The position numbers were made by a program, and so were the translations under genes. The notes beneath the pieces are model-generated. The model saw only the letters and a program-made list of their open reading frames with translations. It was not told the DNA's origin and ran no database searches. A stretch of 64,000 nt of DNA, from contig NZ_HG964456.1 of assembly GCF_000612725.1 (NCBI RefSeq), forward strand, positions 403,049 to 467,048, in the 5' to 3' direction. Source of the stretch: Mycolicibacterium austroafricanum. GTDB taxonomy: Bacteria; Actinomycetota; Actinomycetes; Mycobacteriales; Mycobacteriaceae. Shown here piece by piece: positions 33,302 through 42,549 of the stretch (the stretch's first letter is position 1; the number at the start of each line of letters is the position of its first letter).

Positions 33302-33979
33302 GTGCTCGCACGCCAGGTGGCCCGTTCGCTTGTTGTTGCGGTGGTGACAGCCTGGGCTCTGTCGCTCACCACCGTGGCCGCTCCCGTTGCTGGGGCTGCG
33401 TCGTGCCCCGATGTCGAGGTGGTGTTCGCCCGCGGTACCAGCGACACCAAAGGGTTCGGGTCGGTGGGTAGGGCCTTCATCGATTCCCTCAAATGGAAGC
33501 TCCTCGGCAAGAAAGTCTCGGCCTACGCTGTCGACTACCCCGCTAGCTGGAACTTCTCGAAGTCGACGTCCGCCGGGGCGGTCGATGCCAACAAGCACGT
33601 TCAGTACGTGGCCGGTATGTGCCCGGACACCAAGATCGTGCTCGGCGGAATGTCGCAGGGCGCAGGCGTGATCGACCTGATCACCATCGGCAACCGGAAG
33701 ATCTGGTTCTTCACTCCCGCGCCGCTTCCCGACGCGATGGTGAACCACGTCGTCGCGGTCGCGGTGTTCGCCAACCCCTCGCGCGATTACTCATACCTCG
33801 GGCCGTTGACGGATATCAGTCCGCAGTACGGGCACAAGACGATCGATCTCTGCGTCGACGGGGACCCCTACTGCTCTTCCGGCGTGAACATGTTCGCCCA
33901 CTGGTCGTATCCGTGGAACGGAATGGTCAACGAGGCAGCCACTTTCGTCGCGCAGCGCGTCCTCGGTCAGGACACTTGA
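33302..33979 (+). CDS. cutinase family serine esterase (CULP)
   Basis: The 225-residue secreted enzyme has a signal peptide (1-33, cleavage after AGA) and the cutinase fold: FARGTSDTKG near residue 43, nucleophile S118 in GGMSQGAG, D188 in CVDGDPYC and H200 in NMFAHWSY; C184-C191 and C35-C107 should form disulfides. Cutinase-like proteins in mycobacteria hydrolyse esters or lipids outside the cell. A TAGAAC box (33279-33284) lies upstream; GTG start. Confidence 0.92.
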   Translation: MLARQVARSLVVAVVTAWALSLTTVAAPVAGAASCPDVEVVFARGTSDTKGFGSVGRAFIDSLKWKLLGKKVSAYAVDYPASWNFSKSTSAGAVDANKHVQYVAGMCPDTKIVLGGMSQGAGVIDLITIGNRKIWFFTPAPLPDAMVNHVVAVAVFANPSRDYSYLGPLTDISPQYGHKTIDLCVDGDPYCSSGVNMFAHWSYPWNGMVNEAATFVAQRVLGQDT

Positions 33980-34117
33980 GCCAATTCTCCTCTTCGGCAA
34001 CGTATCTGGAAGACCAGCCACGATTGTCACCGATGAACCTCCGGCCGGTATCGGTTCGGTAACCGTCTCGCCGTCCGTGCGGATGAACCACTAGGTTTCT
34101 CTGCAGGTGGGGCGCCG

Positions 34118-35302
34118 ATGAGAGTTCGAAGGAAGATGTCACCCAGCATGAATCGCATCAGCGTCACGACGCTTGCCGCGCTGGGCATGGTGTGGCCGTT
34201 CCTGTTCTACGGGGCTCCGGCCGCGGCCGAACCGAGCCCGGGCGTGCCATGCCTCGAGATCTTGCAACAACTGGCGGCCGCACCGCCCAGTGTCCCCGAG
34301 ACGCTCGACACCGCCGCCAATGCGCTGAACAACGTTGTGCCGGAGGCGGCTCCGGCGCTGCCGCCGGTTCCCGTGGCGGAGGTCGTGCACGGCCTGACGG
34401 CACTGGCTGCCCCCGGGCCGGTGCCTCCGGTTGACGCGGCCCCACTCGCTGCGCCGCCGGTGCCGCCGGTCGATGCGGCCCCACTCGCCGCGCCCCTGGT
34501 GCAGGCGGCTGCCGGCCCAGTGCCCGCCGCGGCTCCGATTCCCGTTGTGGCACCGCCGATTCCGGCTGTGATTCCGCTCGCGCCCCCGGTGCCGGTGGTG
34601 GCGCCGCCACCGGCCGTGCCAGTCGCCGCCCCCGTCGAGGCCGTCCTGGCCTCCGCCCCGGAACCGGTGGCGCCCGCCCCGGTGCCGCCCGCCCCGGGGG
34701 AGGCTGCGCCCGTCGAATTGGCCGCGGCGCCACCGCCGGTCGAACCAGCTCCGCCCGCGCCGCCCGAACCACCGCCGACTGCGCCGACAGATGTCGCGCC
34801 CGCCGTCGCGGAACCCGTTGCGCCCGAGCCTGTGATGGCGCCCGCCGCGGCGGAGCCGACCCCGGCCGCGGTCGCACCGGTGGAACCGGGGCCCGCACCG
34901 GTGGAACTGGTGGCCGCAGCGGAGCCCGCGCCGATCATGGAGCCGGCGGCCGCACCGGTGGAATCGGCTCCGGTGTTCCACGCCGCCGCGGTCCCGCCCG
35001 CTCTTCCCGGGCCGGTCGTTCCGGTGGTTCCGGCCGGCGTGCCGGTACCGGTGGCACCCGTCGGCGTCCCGGTGCCGGTGGTGCCCACAGGCGCCCCGGC
35101 TGCGGTGCCGGCTCCGCCCCTCGGGCTTCCGGCCGTGCCGTTGGGCGACGCCGTGCCGGGGGTGCCGTTTCTGCCCGCCACCCTGCCGATCCCTCAAGAC
35201 CTCGTATGCGAGGGCACGGCGTGGTCGGCAGGACGTACGGCACCGGAAGGCGACGCGGCTGCCTTGGACGCGCCACCGGGTCAGCGTCGCGACCAGTGGT
35301 GA
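34118..35302 (+). CDS. secreted Pro/Ala/Val-rich low-complexity protein
   Basis: A 394-residue exported protein: signal peptide about 1-37 (cleavage after AAA), a short helical part PGVPCLEILQQLAAAPPSVPETLDTAANALNN, then about 290 residues almost only of P, A, V and E. A near-exact duplication, PPVDAAPLAAP twice, lies around residues 103-128. The end FLPATLPIPQDLVCEGTAW is a conserved Cys-containing motif of mycobacterial secreted proteins. It could be an extended cell-wall linker. ATG 34118 with GGTGGGG upstream was chosen; ATG 34136 or 34148 also fit. Function unknown. Confidence 0.65.
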   Translation: MRVRRKMSPSMNRISVTTLAALGMVWPFLFYGAPAAAEPSPGVPCLEILQQLAAAPPSVPETLDTAANALNNVVPEAAPALPPVPVAEVVHGLTALAAPGPVPPVDAAPLAAPPVPPVDAAPLAAPLVQAAAGPVPAAAPIPVVAPPIPAVIPLAPPVPVVAPPPAVPVAAPVEAVLASAPEPVAPAPVPPAPGEAAPVELAAAPPPVEPAPPAPPEPPPTAPTDVAPAVAEPVAPEPVMAPAAAEPTPAAVAPVEPGPAPVELVAAAEPAPIMEPAAAPVESAPVFHAAAVPPALPGPVVPVVPAGVPVPVAPVGVPVPVVPTGAPAAVPAPPLGLPAVPLGDAVPGVPFLPATLPIPQDLVCEGTAWSAGRTAPEGDAAALDAPPGQRRDQW

Positions 35303-35519
35303 CCCCTCGGCAAGATTTCCGTTGGCATTTCCATTGGCGCAGTGCGAGATTGCTCGGCGTGTACTCCTCGTCACGTCGGGGACGTCGAGTGACGTTGCCG
35401 TCGTTCAATCGACTCGACGGCGGGCAGATGCCATCGTTGTCTGGTGATTCGCACCCATGTTCGTGTGTGGGCGGGTTACTGTCTCGGGTGGCGTTGCAAC
35501 TGACACTGGGAGGATATGG

Positions 35520-35963
35520 ATGAGCGCCTATCAAACGGTGGTGGTTGGTACGGACGGATCTGATTCGTCGTTGCGTGCCGTGGACCGCGCCGGTCAGATC
35601 GCCGCAGGGGCGCACGCGAAGCTCATTGTCGCGACCGCCTACTTCCCTCAGACCGAGGACGCGCGCGCCGCGGACGTCCTCAAGGACGAGGGCTACAAGA
35701 TGTCCGGCAATGCCCCGATCTACGCGATCCTGCGTGAGGCACGGGACCGTGCGAAAGCTGCCGGAGCCGAGAACATCGAGGAGAAGGCGGTCGTGGGAGC
35801 GCCCGTCGACGCTCTCGTCGACCTCGTCGAGGAGGTCGGCGCGGACCTGCTCGTCGTCGGCAACGTGGGCCTGAGCACTATCGCGGGTCGACTCCTGGGA
35901 TCGGTCCCGGCCAACGTGGCGCGGCGGTCGAAGATCGACGTGCTGATCGTGCACACCTCCTGA
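35520..35963 (+). CDS. universal stress protein, cAMP-binding type (Rv1636 / TB15.3 orthologue)
   Basis: This 147-residue single-domain Usp starts at ATG 35520 after GGGAGGATATGG. It has VVVGTDGSDSS at the N-terminus and the nucleotide motif GNVGLSTIAGRLLGS (G-2x-G-9x-GS). The M. tuberculosis orthologue binds cAMP and is thought to sequester it; the family class III cyclase gene is 24 kb downstream. Cytosolic, homodimeric. Terminated by the hairpin that follows. Confidence 0.92.
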   Translation: MSAYQTVVVGTDGSDSSLRAVDRAGQIAAGAHAKLIVATAYFPQTEDARAADVLKDEGYKMSGNAPIYAILREARDRAKAAGAENIEEKAVVGAPVDALVDLVEEVGADLLVVGNVGLSTIAGRLLGSVPANVARRSKIDVLIVHTS

Positions 35964-35978
35964 CCGGAGCGAGAACGA

Positions 35979-36014
35979 AAAACCCTGGGCCGGCGATTGC
36001 CGACCCAGGGTTTT
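35979..36014. terminator. bidirectional terminator between usp and the aldolase
   Basis: AAAACCCTGGG (35979-35989) and CCCAGGGTTTT (36004-36014) form an 11-bp stem, with CGGC/GCCG pairing in the loop. Confidence 0.9.
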
Positions 36015-36020
36015 CCCATG

Positions 36021-36905
36021 TCAGGTGTTGGATGCCTTCGCGATCGCGGTGATCGCAGCGTCCAGTGCGGCGTTGAACTCCTCGTCGCTCTGCTGAGCGG
36101 TCAGTCCTTCGGTGAGCGCACGGGAGAAGCTGGCGATGACGCCGTGGTTGGCGGCCAGCTTCTCGCAGGCCTCGTCGCGGCCGTAGCCGCCGGACAGGGC
36201 GACCACCCGGAGCACCTTCGGGTGCTCGACGAGCTCGCGGTAGAGGTTGTCGACGTCCGGCAGCGTCAGCTTCAGCATCACGGCCTGGTCGTCGCCCAGG
36301 CTTTCGAGAGCCTTGAGAATCGCCGCCTTGAGCTGTTCCTCCGCCTTGCCCTTCTCCGGGCTGTGGATGTCGACCTCGGGCTCGATGATCGGGACCAGAC
36401 CGGCGGCCAGGATCTGCCGACCGACCTCGAACTGCTGCTCGACGACCGCTTCCAGGCCTGCGCCGGGCATTTTGATGACCGAGCGCATCTTGGTGCCGAA
36501 GACGCCCTTGTCGCGGGCGCGGGCCAGCAGGTCGTCCAGGCCCGGGATGGGCTTCATGACCTGTGCGCCGTCCTTCTCGTCGGCCAGGCCCTTGTCGACC
36601 TTGAGGAACGGCACGACCTGCTTGACGTTCCACAGGTAGTCGGCGGTGTCCCGACCCTCGATCTGGCGGTCCATGGTGTCCTCGAAGAGGATGGCGCCGA
36701 GAATGCGGTCACCGTCGAAGCTCGGGCTGGTGATGATGCGGGTGCGCATCTGGTGCACCAGATCGAACATCTCGGCGTCACCGGCGTACGCGTCCTCGGC
36801 GATGCCGTACAGCTTCAACGCCTTGGGGGTGCTGCCACCACTCTGGTCGAGCGCCGCAATGAACCCGGCGCCGCGCTGCGCCTTGTTGAACTGATCGCTG
36901 TTCAT
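36021..36905 (-). CDS. fda: class I fructose-bisphosphate aldolase
   Basis: The 294-residue enzyme starts MNSDQFNKAQRGAGFIAALDQSGGSTPKAL and belongs to the bacterial class I FBA type (Staphylococcus Fda-like). The Schiff-base lysine is predicted at K212 (VMLKLTLP), with E175 in IIEPEVDI and K144 in RSVIKMPG around the active site; FLKVDKG is also conserved. It cleaves fructose-1,6-bisphosphate without metal. Mycobacteria also have an essential class II enzyme (fba), so this is a second isozyme. GGAAGGGATC precedes the start. Lies 32 bp after the MBL gene on the same strand. Confidence 0.93.
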   Translation of the reverse strand: MNSDQFNKAQRGAGFIAALDQSGGSTPKALKLYGIAEDAYAGDAEMFDLVHQMRTRIITSPSFDGDRILGAILFEDTMDRQIEGRDTADYLWNVKQVVPFLKVDKGLADEKDGAQVMKPIPGLDDLLARARDKGVFGTKMRSVIKMPGAGLEAVVEQQFEVGRQILAAGLVPIIEPEVDIHSPEKGKAEEQLKAAILKALESLGDDQAVMLKLTLPDVDNLYRELVEHPKVLRVVALSGGYGRDEACEKLAANHGVIASFSRALTEGLTAQQSDEEFNAALDAAITAIAKASNT

Positions 36906-36937
36906 GATCCCTTCCTGAACCTTCTCGATAACCGCGG

Positions 36938-37615
36938 TCACCAACCGCGCTCGTGCCATTCGCCGAGATGTGGGCGCTCGGTCCCGAGCGTCGTGTCGTC
37001 GCCGTGTCCTGGATACACGACGGTGTCATCACCGAAGACGTCGAACACGCGGCTGGTGACATCACCGAGCAGCTGTTCGAAGTCGCCTTCTCTCCAGGTC
37101 TTGCCGACGCCGCCGGGGAACAGGCAGTCGCCGGTGAACAAATGCACCCGGCCGTCGGTGGCCGGCCCGCTCAGTGCCAGCGCGACCGAGCCGGGGGTGT
37201 GTCCACGCAGGTGGATGACGTCGAAGTTCAAGTCCCCGATCGTGACGGTGTCACCGTCGGCGAGCAGTCGGTCCGGTGTCACCGGCAGCGGCCCGGCATC
37301 CAGGCTGTGGGCCGCGGTCGGCGCGCCGGTGGCGGCCACCACGTCCTCCAACGCCAGCCAGTGGTCCTGGTGCTGATGGCTGGTGACGATCAGGGACAGC
37401 TTCGGGGCGTACCGCTCGATCAGCTCGAGCAGGACGGCGGAGTCGTTGGCGGCGTCGATGAGTAGCGTTTCGCCGGTCCGGGAACAGGTGACGAGGTAGG
37501 CGTCGTTGTCCATGGGGCCCACCGACACCTTCACGATCGACGCGCCGGGGAGAATGCGTCGCGCCGCCGTGCGGGGCTCGACGTGGCCCGTGTAGTTGTC
37601 GTCGACGACTGTCAT
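36938..37615 (-). CDS. MBL-fold metallo-hydrolase (Rv1637c orthologue)
   Basis: A 225-residue glyoxalase II-like protein. H80-x-H82-x-D84-H85 (SHQHQDHW) begins the dinuclear metal site; further ligands are in HLRGHTPGS, FTGDCLF and YPGHGDDT. Activity is probably thioesterase or lactonase-like; the substrate is unknown. A TAACGT box ends nine bases before ATG 37615, suggesting leaderless translation. It is followed by the aldolase gene on the same strand. Confidence 0.9.
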   Translation of the reverse strand: MTVVDDNYTGHVEPRTAARRILPGASIVKVSVGPMDNDAYLVTCSRTGETLLIDAANDSAVLLELIERYAPKLSLIVTSHQHQDHWLALEDVVAATGAPTAAHSLDAGPLPVTPDRLLADGDTVTIGDLNFDVIHLRGHTPGSVALALSGPATDGRVHLFTGDCLFPGGVGKTWREGDFEQLLGDVTSRVFDVFGDDTVVYPGHGDDTTLGTERPHLGEWHERGW

Positions 37616-37623
37616 GTGGACTC

Positions 37624-37629
37624 ACGTTA
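37624..37629 (-). promoter_or_regulatory. -10 box of a leaderless mRNA (MBL hydrolase)
   Basis: TAACGT on the minus strand ends nine bases before the ATG at 37615. Confidence 0.5.
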
Positions 37630-37756
37630 CTTCGTGCACCTCGGGCGGCGTCGGCACCGTCGACGAAACTTGTCGGCGGTCAGACCTAGCATGGTTCTGT
37701 ACTGCGCCCTGGGAACGACACAGGGCCGACGAATCTGAGTATCAGAAGGGGCATCG

Positions 37757-40660
37757 GTGGCTGACCGCCTAGTTGTCAAGGGTGCCCGGGAGCACAATCT
37801 GCGCGGAGTCGACCTCGACCTGCCGCGTGACGCGATGATCGTGTTCACCGGGCTGTCGGGCTCCGGCAAATCGTCGCTGGCGTTCGACACCATCTTCGCC
37901 GAGGGGCAGCGCCGCTACGTCGAGTCGCTGTCGGCGTATGCCCGGCAGTTCCTCGGCCAGATGGACAAGCCGGACGTGGACTTCATCGAGGGACTGTCGC
38001 CCGCGGTGTCGATCGACCAGAAGTCCACCAACCGCAACCCGCGCTCGACCGTCGGCACCATCACCGAGGTCTACGACTACCTGCGCCTCCTGTACGCGCG
38101 GGCCGGGACGCCGCACTGCCCGGTGTGCGGTGAGCGGATCGCCCGCCAGACCCCGCAGCAGATCGTCGACCAGGTCCTCGCGATGGACGAGGGGCTCCGC
38201 TTCCAGGTGCTCGCGCCGGTGGTGCGCACCCGCAAGGGGGAGTTCGTCGACCTGTTCGACAAGCTCAACAGCCAGGGCTACAGCAGGGTGCGGGTCGACG
38301 GCGTGGTGCATCCGCTGACCGATCCGCCCAAGCTGAAGAAGCAGGAGAAGCACGACATCGAGGTCGTGGTGGACCGGCTGACGGTCAAGGCGACCGCCAA
38401 GCAGCGGCTCACCGACTCGGTGGAGACGGCGCTGAACCTCGCCGACGGCATCGTCGTGCTGGAGTTCGTCGACCGGGAAGACGACCATCCGCACCGCGAG
38501 CAGCGCTTCTCCGAGAAGCTGGCCTGCCCCAACGGGCACCCGCTGGCCGTCGACGACCTGGAACCGCGCTCGTTCTCGTTCAACTCGCCCTACGGCGCCT
38601 GCCCGGAATGCACCGGGCTGGGCATCCGCAAGGAGGTCGACCCCGACCTGGTGGTGCCCGATCCCGACCTGACGCTCGCCGAAGGCGCCATCGCCCCGTG
38701 GTCGATGGGCCACACCGCGGAGTACTTCACCCGGATGCTGTCCGGCCTGGGCGATCAACTCGGATTCGACGTCAACACCCCGTGGAAGAAGCTGCCGGCC
38801 AAGGCGCGCAGGGCGATTCTGGAGGGCTGCGACGAGCAGGTGCACGTGCGGTACAAGAACCGCTACGGCCGCACCCGGTCGTACTACGCCGATTTCGAGG
38901 GCGTGATGGCGTTCCTGCAGCGCCGCATGGAGCAGACCGACTCCGAGCAGATGAAGGAGCGGCTCGAGGGCTTCATGCGTGACGTGCCGTGCCCCGAGTG
39001 CGACGGCACCCGCCTCAAACCGGAGATCCTGGCGGTGACGATGACCGCAGGAAACTTCGGCGCGAAGTCGATCGCCGAGGTGGCCGAACTGTCGATCGCC
39101 GACTGTGCGGAGTTTCTCAACGCGCTGACCCTTGGCACCAGGGAGGCCGCCATCGCCGGGCAGGTCCTCAAGGAGATCCAGTCACGGCTGGGCTTCCTGC
39201 TCGATGTCGGCCTGGACTACCTGTCGCTGTCCCGGGCGGCGGGCACCTTGTCCGGAGGTGAGGCGCAGCGTATCCGGCTGGCCACCCAGATCGGGTCCGG
39301 CCTGGTCGGGGTGCTCTACGTGCTCGACGAACCCTCGATCGGTCTGCACCAGCGTGACAACCGCAGGTTGATCGACACGCTCGTGCGGCTGCGCGATCTG
39401 GGCAACACCCTCATCGTCGTCGAACACGACCTCGACACCATCGCTCATGCCGACTGGGTCGTCGACATCGGGCCCGCCGCCGGCGAGCACGGCGGCCAGA
39501 TCGTGCACAGCGGCACCTACGAGGATCTGCTCAGGAACCCGAATTCCATTACCGGGGCCTATCTTTCGGGCAAGGAGGAGATCGAGGTCCCCGACATGCG
39601 CCGGGTGGTGGACAGGAAACGTCAGCTCACCGTCGTCGGTGCGCGCGAACACAACCTGCGCGAGATCGACGTGGCGTTCCCGCTCGGGGTGCTGACCTCG
39701 GTCACCGGTGTCTCGGGTTCGGGCAAGTCGACTCTGGTGAACGACATCCTGGCGTCGGTGCTGGCCAACAAGCTCAACGGAGCGCGGCTGGTGCCCGGTC
39801 GGCACACCCGGGTCAACGGACTCGATCACCTCGACAAGCTTGTCCGTGTCGACCAGTCGCCGATCGGACGGACACCACGGTCCAATCCGGCGACCTACAC
39901 CGGTGTCTTCGACAAGATCCGCACCCTGTTCGCCGCAACGACCGAGGCCAAGGTCCGCGGATACCAGCCGGGCCGGTTCTCGTTCAACGTCAAGGGGGGC
40001 CGGTGCGAGGCCTGTTCGGGCGACGGCACCATCAAGATCGAGATGAACTTCCTGCCCGACGTGTATGTGCCGTGCGAGGTGTGCCAGGGGGCCCGCTACA
40101 ACCGGGAGACCCTGGAGGTGCACTACAAGGGCAAGACGATCGCCGAGGTTCTCGACATGTCGATCGAGGAGGCCGCCGAGTTCTTCGCGCCGATCAGCTC
40201 GATCCACCGGTATCTCAAGACGCTCGTGGACGTCGGTCTGGGATATGTGCGGTTGGGTCAGCCCGCACCGACGTTGTCCGGCGGCGAGGCCCAGCGCGTG
40301 AAGCTGGCCTCGGAACTGCAGAAGCGTTCGACCGGCCGGACCATCTACATCCTCGACGAGCCCACCACCGGGCTGCATTTCGAGGACATCCGCAAGCTGC
40401 TCACCGTGATCAACGGCCTCGTCGACAAGGGCAATACGGTCATCGTCATCGAGCACAACCTCGACGTGATCAAGACCTCGGACTGGGTCGTCGACATGGG
40501 TCCCGAGGGAGGATCGGGCGGCGGCACCGTGGTCGCGACCGGCACCCCCGAGGACGTGGCGGCCAACCCGGACAGCTACACCGGGCACTTCCTCGCCGAG
40601 ACCTTGGGCGTGGCCCGGCCGAAACCGAAGTCGCGCAGGCGAAGCAAGGTCAGCGCCTAG
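37757..40660 (+). CDS. uvrA: excinuclease ABC subunit A
   Basis: The 967-residue damage sensor is a double ABC ATPase: Walker A GLSGSGKSS and GVSGSGKST, signatures LSGGEAQRI and LSGGEAQRV, Walker B YVLDEPSIGLH and YILDEPTTGLH. Zinc modules are at CPVCGERI, CPNGHP...CPECTG, CPECDG and CEACSG...CEVCQG. It acts with UvrB and UvrC in nucleotide excision repair. GTG 37757 has AGAAGGGG upstream. Its 3' end overlaps the convergent winged-helix gene by 11 bp. Confidence 0.98.
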   Translation: MADRLVVKGAREHNLRGVDLDLPRDAMIVFTGLSGSGKSSLAFDTIFAEGQRRYVESLSAYARQFLGQMDKPDVDFIEGLSPAVSIDQKSTNRNPRSTVGTITEVYDYLRLLYARAGTPHCPVCGERIARQTPQQIVDQVLAMDEGLRFQVLAPVVRTRKGEFVDLFDKLNSQGYSRVRVDGVVHPLTDPPKLKKQEKHDIEVVVDRLTVKATAKQRLTDSVETALNLADGIVVLEFVDREDDHPHREQRFSEKLACPNGHPLAVDDLEPRSFSFNSPYGACPECTGLGIRKEVDPDLVVPDPDLTLAEGAIAPWSMGHTAEYFTRMLSGLGDQLGFDVNTPWKKLPAKARRAILEGCDEQVHVRYKNRYGRTRSYYADFEGVMAFLQRRMEQTDSEQMKERLEGFMRDVPCPECDGTRLKPEILAVTMTAGNFGAKSIAEVAELSIADCAEFLNALTLGTREAAIAGQVLKEIQSRLGFLLDVGLDYLSLSRAAGTLSGGEAQRIRLATQIGSGLVGVLYVLDEPSIGLHQRDNRRLIDTLVRLRDLGNTLIVVEHDLDTIAHADWVVDIGPAAGEHGGQIVHSGTYEDLLRNPNSITGAYLSGKEEIEVPDMRRVVDRKRQLTVVGAREHNLREIDVAFPLGVLTSVTGVSGSGKSTLVNDILASVLANKLNGARLVPGRHTRVNGLDHLDKLVRVDQSPIGRTPRSNPATYTGVFDKIRTLFAATTEAKVRGYQPGRFSFNVKGGRCEACSGDGTIKIEMNFLPDVYVPCEVCQGARYNRETLEVHYKGKTIAEVLDMSIEEAAEFFAPISSIHRYLKTLVDVGLGYVRLGQPAPTLSGGEAQRVKLASELQKRSTGRTIYILDEPTTGLHFEDIRKLLTVINGLVDKGNTVIVIEHNLDVIKTSDWVVDMGPEGGSGGGTVVATGTPEDVAANPDSYTGHFLAETLGVARPKPKSRRRSKVSA

Positions 40661-41837
40661 CCGCGGACTTGCTCGCGGGGGAAGGGAACCGCGGCTTCAC
40701 CTGCACACCGCCGAGCCACGCCGTCAGCTCCTCGGCGCGCGCGGTCAGCGCCCTGAGCGCCGGGCGTCCCACGTCTTCGAGCAGCATCAGCTCGACCCGC
40801 CCGTCGTCGTCCTGACGCCATGCGCCGACGACGCGACCGTCCACCCAGACCGTGGGGCCCGCGTTGCCGTTGCGGTCGAACACCGCGCCGCGGTGCGGTC
40901 CCAGATACCAGTCGCGTCCCGCCCAGCCCATCGTGGTGACGTCCAGGCCGGGAAGCAGTGCACACCACGGTTCGACATCGGGCTCCGGACCGTCGTCGCC
41001 CGGAAGCACGAAGCCTGACGTACCGGCTGAACCTTCCACGGCAACCTCGACCGCGTCGACATCGGACAGTGCCTGCCGGGCCCAGCCGAGGGTGGCGCCG
41101 AACCACCATTTGAGGTCGTCGACGGTGGCGGGCCCGAACGCGTGGAGCCAGCGCCGTACCAACTCTGCGCGGGCCTGATCCGTTGAGACGGGGTCAGCGG
41201 GGCCCAGCCACGACCCCGCCGCGGCCCAGCGCGGACGCGATGTGGTCCAGCCACCGTCGTTGGGGCCGCGGACGATCAAACCGCGGGCTGACAACACCGT
41301 CAGCACCCGGGGCGCCAGGTGCCCTTCACCGCCGTAGGGCTTCCCCGGAGCGGGGTCGTAGGTGCCGGTCAGCTCGGGCAGCGCCTCTCGAAGTTCGCGT
41401 GCCGTGCACGGCCCTGCGCCACGCAGATGGCGCACCACCGCCGCGCACGCCGCCTCCAGCCACGCGTGTCCGTCCCGCGCCACCCCTGCGTTCTGGGCGT
41501 CGGCCGCCAGTCGGCGGGTCTCGTTGGTGGCCACCCGGTCGCCGGCGGCCGATTGCACGGCGGGAAGATCCTCGGCACGTATCACCCACAGCGTGCGCCG
41601 CATCGCCAGCTGCTTGACGACCGAACGCCGTTCGTAGAGAGCGGCGTTCAGATCGGCCACCGTGTATCCGGGCAGCCGCGCCCACAGCGACAGGTGCGGG
41701 GTGGCCGGATCCGTCGCGTGCAGCCCCACCAGCCTGCCGGTCACCGCGTGCACCGACGGGGCACCGTCCGGGCCGGGGGCGAGGTGGTGGCGCCTGGCCA
41801 GCCGGGCGCGCCGTTCGTCAATGGTGATCGACCTCAT
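40650..41837 (-). CDS. winged-helix DNA-binding protein of the AlkZ/YcaQ (HTH_42) superfamily
   Basis: The 395-residue protein has tandem winged-helix modules of PF06224, for example ALYERRSVVKQLAMRRTLWVI and WLHAFGPATVDDLKWWFGATLGWARQAL, with a beta-barrel near the end. Relatives AlkZ and YcaQ/AlkX are DNA glycosylases that remove alkylated or crosslinked bases through a Q-x-Q motif; here the aligned residues seem to be H40-A41-T42 (GLHATDP), so glycosylase activity is uncertain. The 11-bp tail-to-tail overlap with uvrA is suggestive but not proof of a repair role. Confidence 0.82.
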   Translation of the reverse strand: MRSITIDERRARLARRHHLAPGPDGAPSVHAVTGRLVGLHATDPATPHLSLWARLPGYTVADLNAALYERRSVVKQLAMRRTLWVIRAEDLPAVQSAAGDRVATNETRRLAADAQNAGVARDGHAWLEAACAAVVRHLRGAGPCTARELREALPELTGTYDPAPGKPYGGEGHLAPRVLTVLSARGLIVRGPNDGGWTTSRPRWAAAGSWLGPADPVSTDQARAELVRRWLHAFGPATVDDLKWWFGATLGWARQALSDVDAVEVAVEGSAGTSGFVLPGDDGPEPDVEPWCALLPGLDVTTMGWAGRDWYLGPHRGAVFDRNGNAGPTVWVDGRVVGAWRQDDDGRVELMLLEDVGRPALRALTARAEELTAWLGGVQVKPRFPSPASKSAARR

Positions 41838-41964
41838 CGAGTTCGAACCGTACCGGCGGCGACCGACACCGCGGCGACAAAGTTGGGATCGGTAGCGCGG
41901 CCCCGCATCTTGACTTCAACCCGACGACGCCACCGAGGCGAAGCACGAACGAAGGGAAACCCAC

Positions 41965-42486
41965 GTGGACGGAAAGTCGGCTATGAAGCGAGTTGGTGCG
42001 GGAGTGATCGGGCTGGCCGCGAGCGCCGCCGTGCTGGTGGGCTGCTCCGACGACAAGAGCGGCCCCTCGCCCTCGCCGTCCGAGTCCTCCCAGTCCTCCG
42101 CTGCCGCCGCGCCCCAGGCGAGCACCGGCGGAAAGACCGAGGTCAAAGTCGACGGTGCCGACCTGGCCGGCCTGGACCTGAACTCGGTGACCTGCGTGAA
42201 GCAGGGCGGCAAGATCAACGTCGCCAGCGGCGCGATCGGGGGGCAACAGGGACTCGGCATCGTGATGACCGACGAGGCGACGCCGGTCGTCGAATCCCTC
42301 GGCATGGTCGTCGACGGAAACGCGCTCGCGGTCGCCAACGCGATGGGCGCCAAGTCCGGCTCCGCCGAGGTCAAGGTCGACGGCGACACCTACACCATCA
42401 CCGGTGAGGCCGTCGGCGCCGACATGAGCAACCCGATGGCGGGAATGATCACCAAGCCGTTCACCGTCACGGTGTCCTGCAGCTGA
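41965..42486 (+). CDS. LpqH (19-kDa antigen)-family lipoprotein
   Basis: A 173-residue lipoprotein with lipobox LVGC (C27), a Ser/Pro-rich linker and the compact beta domain of the LpqH/lipoprotein antigen family: KTEVKVDGADLAGLDLNSVTCVKQGGKINVASG and a closing TKPFTVTVSCS, whose two Cys should form a disulfide. LpqH relatives are TLR2-active envelope lipoproteins; their biochemical role is unknown. GTG 41965 follows GAAGGGAAACCC; ATG 41983 (MKRVGAG) is an alternative start. Confidence 0.9.
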   Translation: MDGKSAMKRVGAGVIGLAASAAVLVGCSDDKSGPSPSPSESSQSSAAAAPQASTGGKTEVKVDGADLAGLDLNSVTCVKQGGKINVASGAIGGQQGLGIVMTDEATPVVESLGMVVDGNALAVANAMGAKSGSAEVKVDGDTYTITGEAVGADMSNPMAGMITKPFTVTVSCS

Positions 42487-42537
42487 GACGTGTCCTCTCC
42501 CGGAGCGGCGGGCGCGCCCGACGCGCCCGCCGCTTCC

Positions 42538-42543
42538 TATGAT
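42538..42543 (+). promoter_or_regulatory. -10 box of the leaderless TPR-CHAT operon
   Basis: TATGAT ends seven bases before GTG 42550. Confidence 0.65.
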
Positions 42544-42549
42544 TGCGCG

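Noticed and set aside
34139..35374. Long Gly/Arg/His-rich frames on the minus strand opposite the Pro/Ala-rich secreted protein
   Set aside because: Pro/Ala codons give open Gly/Arg frames on the complementary strand; only the plus frame has a signal peptide and the conserved C-terminal Cys motif.
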